Source: Planctomycetota bacterium (GTDB taxonomy: Bacteria > Planctomycetota > Planctomycetia > Pirellulales > Pirellulaceae). From it: a stretch of DNA of 6,522 bases. The translations under genes and the position numbers were made by a program. Numbering within the stretch: the first letter of the stretch is position 1; every line of letters starts with the position of its first letter. Location: NCBI GenBank assembly GCA_019347795.1, contig JAHWKS010000343.1, forward strand, positions 1-6,522, written 5' to 3'. This document shows, one piece after another, positions 5,742-6,522 of this stretch. Below the pieces are notes generated by a model. It was not told the origin of the DNA. It was given only the letters and a program-made list of their open reading frames with translations, and ran no database searches.

Positions 5742-6522
5742 ATGATTCGCCTTTTCAAATTCGCCGCGGTGGTCATCCTGATGCTGGGCAGCGCGGCTCC
5801 GTGCGCCGCCCGCGAGGTGACGCCTCTGGAGATCGGCGCATCGGCGCCGGACTTCGCCTTGCCCGGGGCGGACGGCAAAACGCACCGCCTGGCGGACTTC
5901 GCCGACGCCAAGATTCTGATGATTATCTTCACCTGCAACCATTGCCCCACGGCGCAGGCGTACGAAGAGCGGATCATCCAGCTTCACAACGATTACCAGG
6001 ACCGCGGCGTGGCGGTGGCGGCGATCTCGCCCAATGATCCGCAGGCGGTGCGGCTGGATGAGCTCGGCTACACCGACCTCAGCGACTCGCTGGAAGAGAT
6101 GAAGGTCCGCGCCCGGGACCGCGGCTTCGAGTTCCCCTATCTCTACGACGGCGAGACGCAGGAGACCTCGGCCGCGTACGGCGCCCTGGCCACGCCGCAC
6201 GTCTTCATCTTCGACCGCCAGCGCAAGCTGCGGTACACGGGGCGGATCGACGACTCGGACGTGAAGACGGTCCAGTCCCGCGACGCCCGCAACGCCCTGG
6301 ACGCCCTCCTTGCGGGCAAGCCGGTCCCGGTGGCGAAGACGCGGGTGTTCGGCTGCTCGACCAAGTGGTCCGACAAGCGGGAAGACGCCCGCCGCTCGAT
6401 CGAGAAGTGGAACGCCGAGCCGGTCGAGCTGAAACTCATCGGCGCCAAGGAGCTGCACGAGGCCGTCCGCGGCAAGAGCGAGAACTACCGCCTCGTGAAC
6501 GTCTGGGCCACGTGGTGCATCC
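5742..6522 (+). CDS. Exported redoxin/thioredoxin-like protein with a second thioredoxin domain beginning, partial at 3' end
   Basis: Open from the ATG at 5742 to the window edge with no stop (260 codons visible). Residues 1-23 (MIRLFKFAAVVILMLGSAAP, then CAA) are a Sec signal; C21 is not in a good lipobox. Residues about 29-195 form an AhpC/TSA-redoxin-type thioredoxin fold (Pfam PF00578/PF08534): IGASAPDFALPGADGKTHRL, the CxxC motif C65-N-H-C68-P, NDP at 98-100, and the cis-Pro loop T151-P152 followed by VFIFD. CNHCP is the form seen in this family of secreted thioredoxin-like proteins. A link segment contains VFGCSTKW (C205), also usual in the family. At 251-259 LVNVWATWC begins what looks like a TlpA/ResA-type thioredoxin domain, whose CxxC is cut by the window end. 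It probably acts in thiol-disulfide exchange outside the cytoplasm; its partner is unknown. It is divergent from the cold-shock gene. Confidence 0.9.
   Translation, partial: MIRLFKFAAVVILMLGSAAPCAAREVTPLEIGASAPDFALPGADGKTHRLADFADAKILMIIFTCNHCPTAQAYEERIIQLHNDYQDRGVAVAAISPNDPQAVRLDELGYTDLSDSLEEMKVRARDRGFEFPYLYDGETQETSAAYGALATPHVFIFDRQRKLRYTGRIDDSDVKTVQSRDARNALDALLAGKPVPVAKTRVFGCSTKWSDKREDARRSIEKWNAEPVELKLIGAKELHEAVRGKSENYRLVNVWATWCI

Noticed and set aside
5646..6458. A 270-codon open frame on the - strand opposite the redoxin gene
   Set aside because: The + strand frame has a signal peptide, SD, CxxC and thioredoxin motifs; the - frame shows no family signature.

Overview
The window is GC-rich DNA and most resembles a planctomycete chromosome, probably of the Pirellulales type. 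This rests on gene content, not on any database search. A DUF1549/DUF1553-type protein, a Tat-exported DUF1501 protein, a PPC-domain protein and an exported sulfatase stand in a row, which is a familiar arrangement in planctomycetes. The short cold-shock protein beginning MAEGTIKRLTDKGFGFI also fits that group.

Layout. Positions 1-232 hold the C-terminal end of a DUF1553 protein, cut by the window edge. After a 16-nt gap with a strong Shine-Dalgarno sequence comes a complete DUF1501 protein (249-1595). A 135-nt intergenic stretch (1596-1730) follows, almost entirely filled by an imperfect palindrome of about 120 bp. Then come a 697-residue secreted protein with two PPC-type beta-sandwich modules (1731-3824) and, 10 nt later, an iduronate-2-sulfatase-like sulfatase (3835-5301). 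All four genes are on the + strand and look like one transcription unit that begins upstream of the window. A cold-shock-domain gene lies convergently on the - strand (5408-5605), with a clear intrinsic terminator downstream and a good sigma70-like promoter upstream. Divergent from it is a + strand gene for an exported redoxin/thioredoxin-like protein (5742 to the window end, incomplete).

How the genes may work together. The four-gene block encodes only proteins that act outside the cytoplasm. DUF1501 carries a twin-arginine signal, and the PPC protein and sulfatase carry Sec-type signals. The sulfatase keeps the full formylglycine signature and metal ligands, so the likeliest theme is handling of a sulfated polysaccharide outside the cytoplasm. 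The DUF1553, DUF1501 and PPC partners have no established biochemical role that I can cite. The cold-shock and redoxin genes appear to be independent neighbours sharing a divergent promoter region.

I see no CRISPR array, tRNA, rRNA, transposase, phage or defence gene. The least expected structure is the palindromic element between the DUF1501 and PPC genes, whose outer arm reaches to within 10 nt of the PPC start codon. The functional question that remains open is what the DUF1553/DUF1501/PPC/sulfatase cassette does as a unit.
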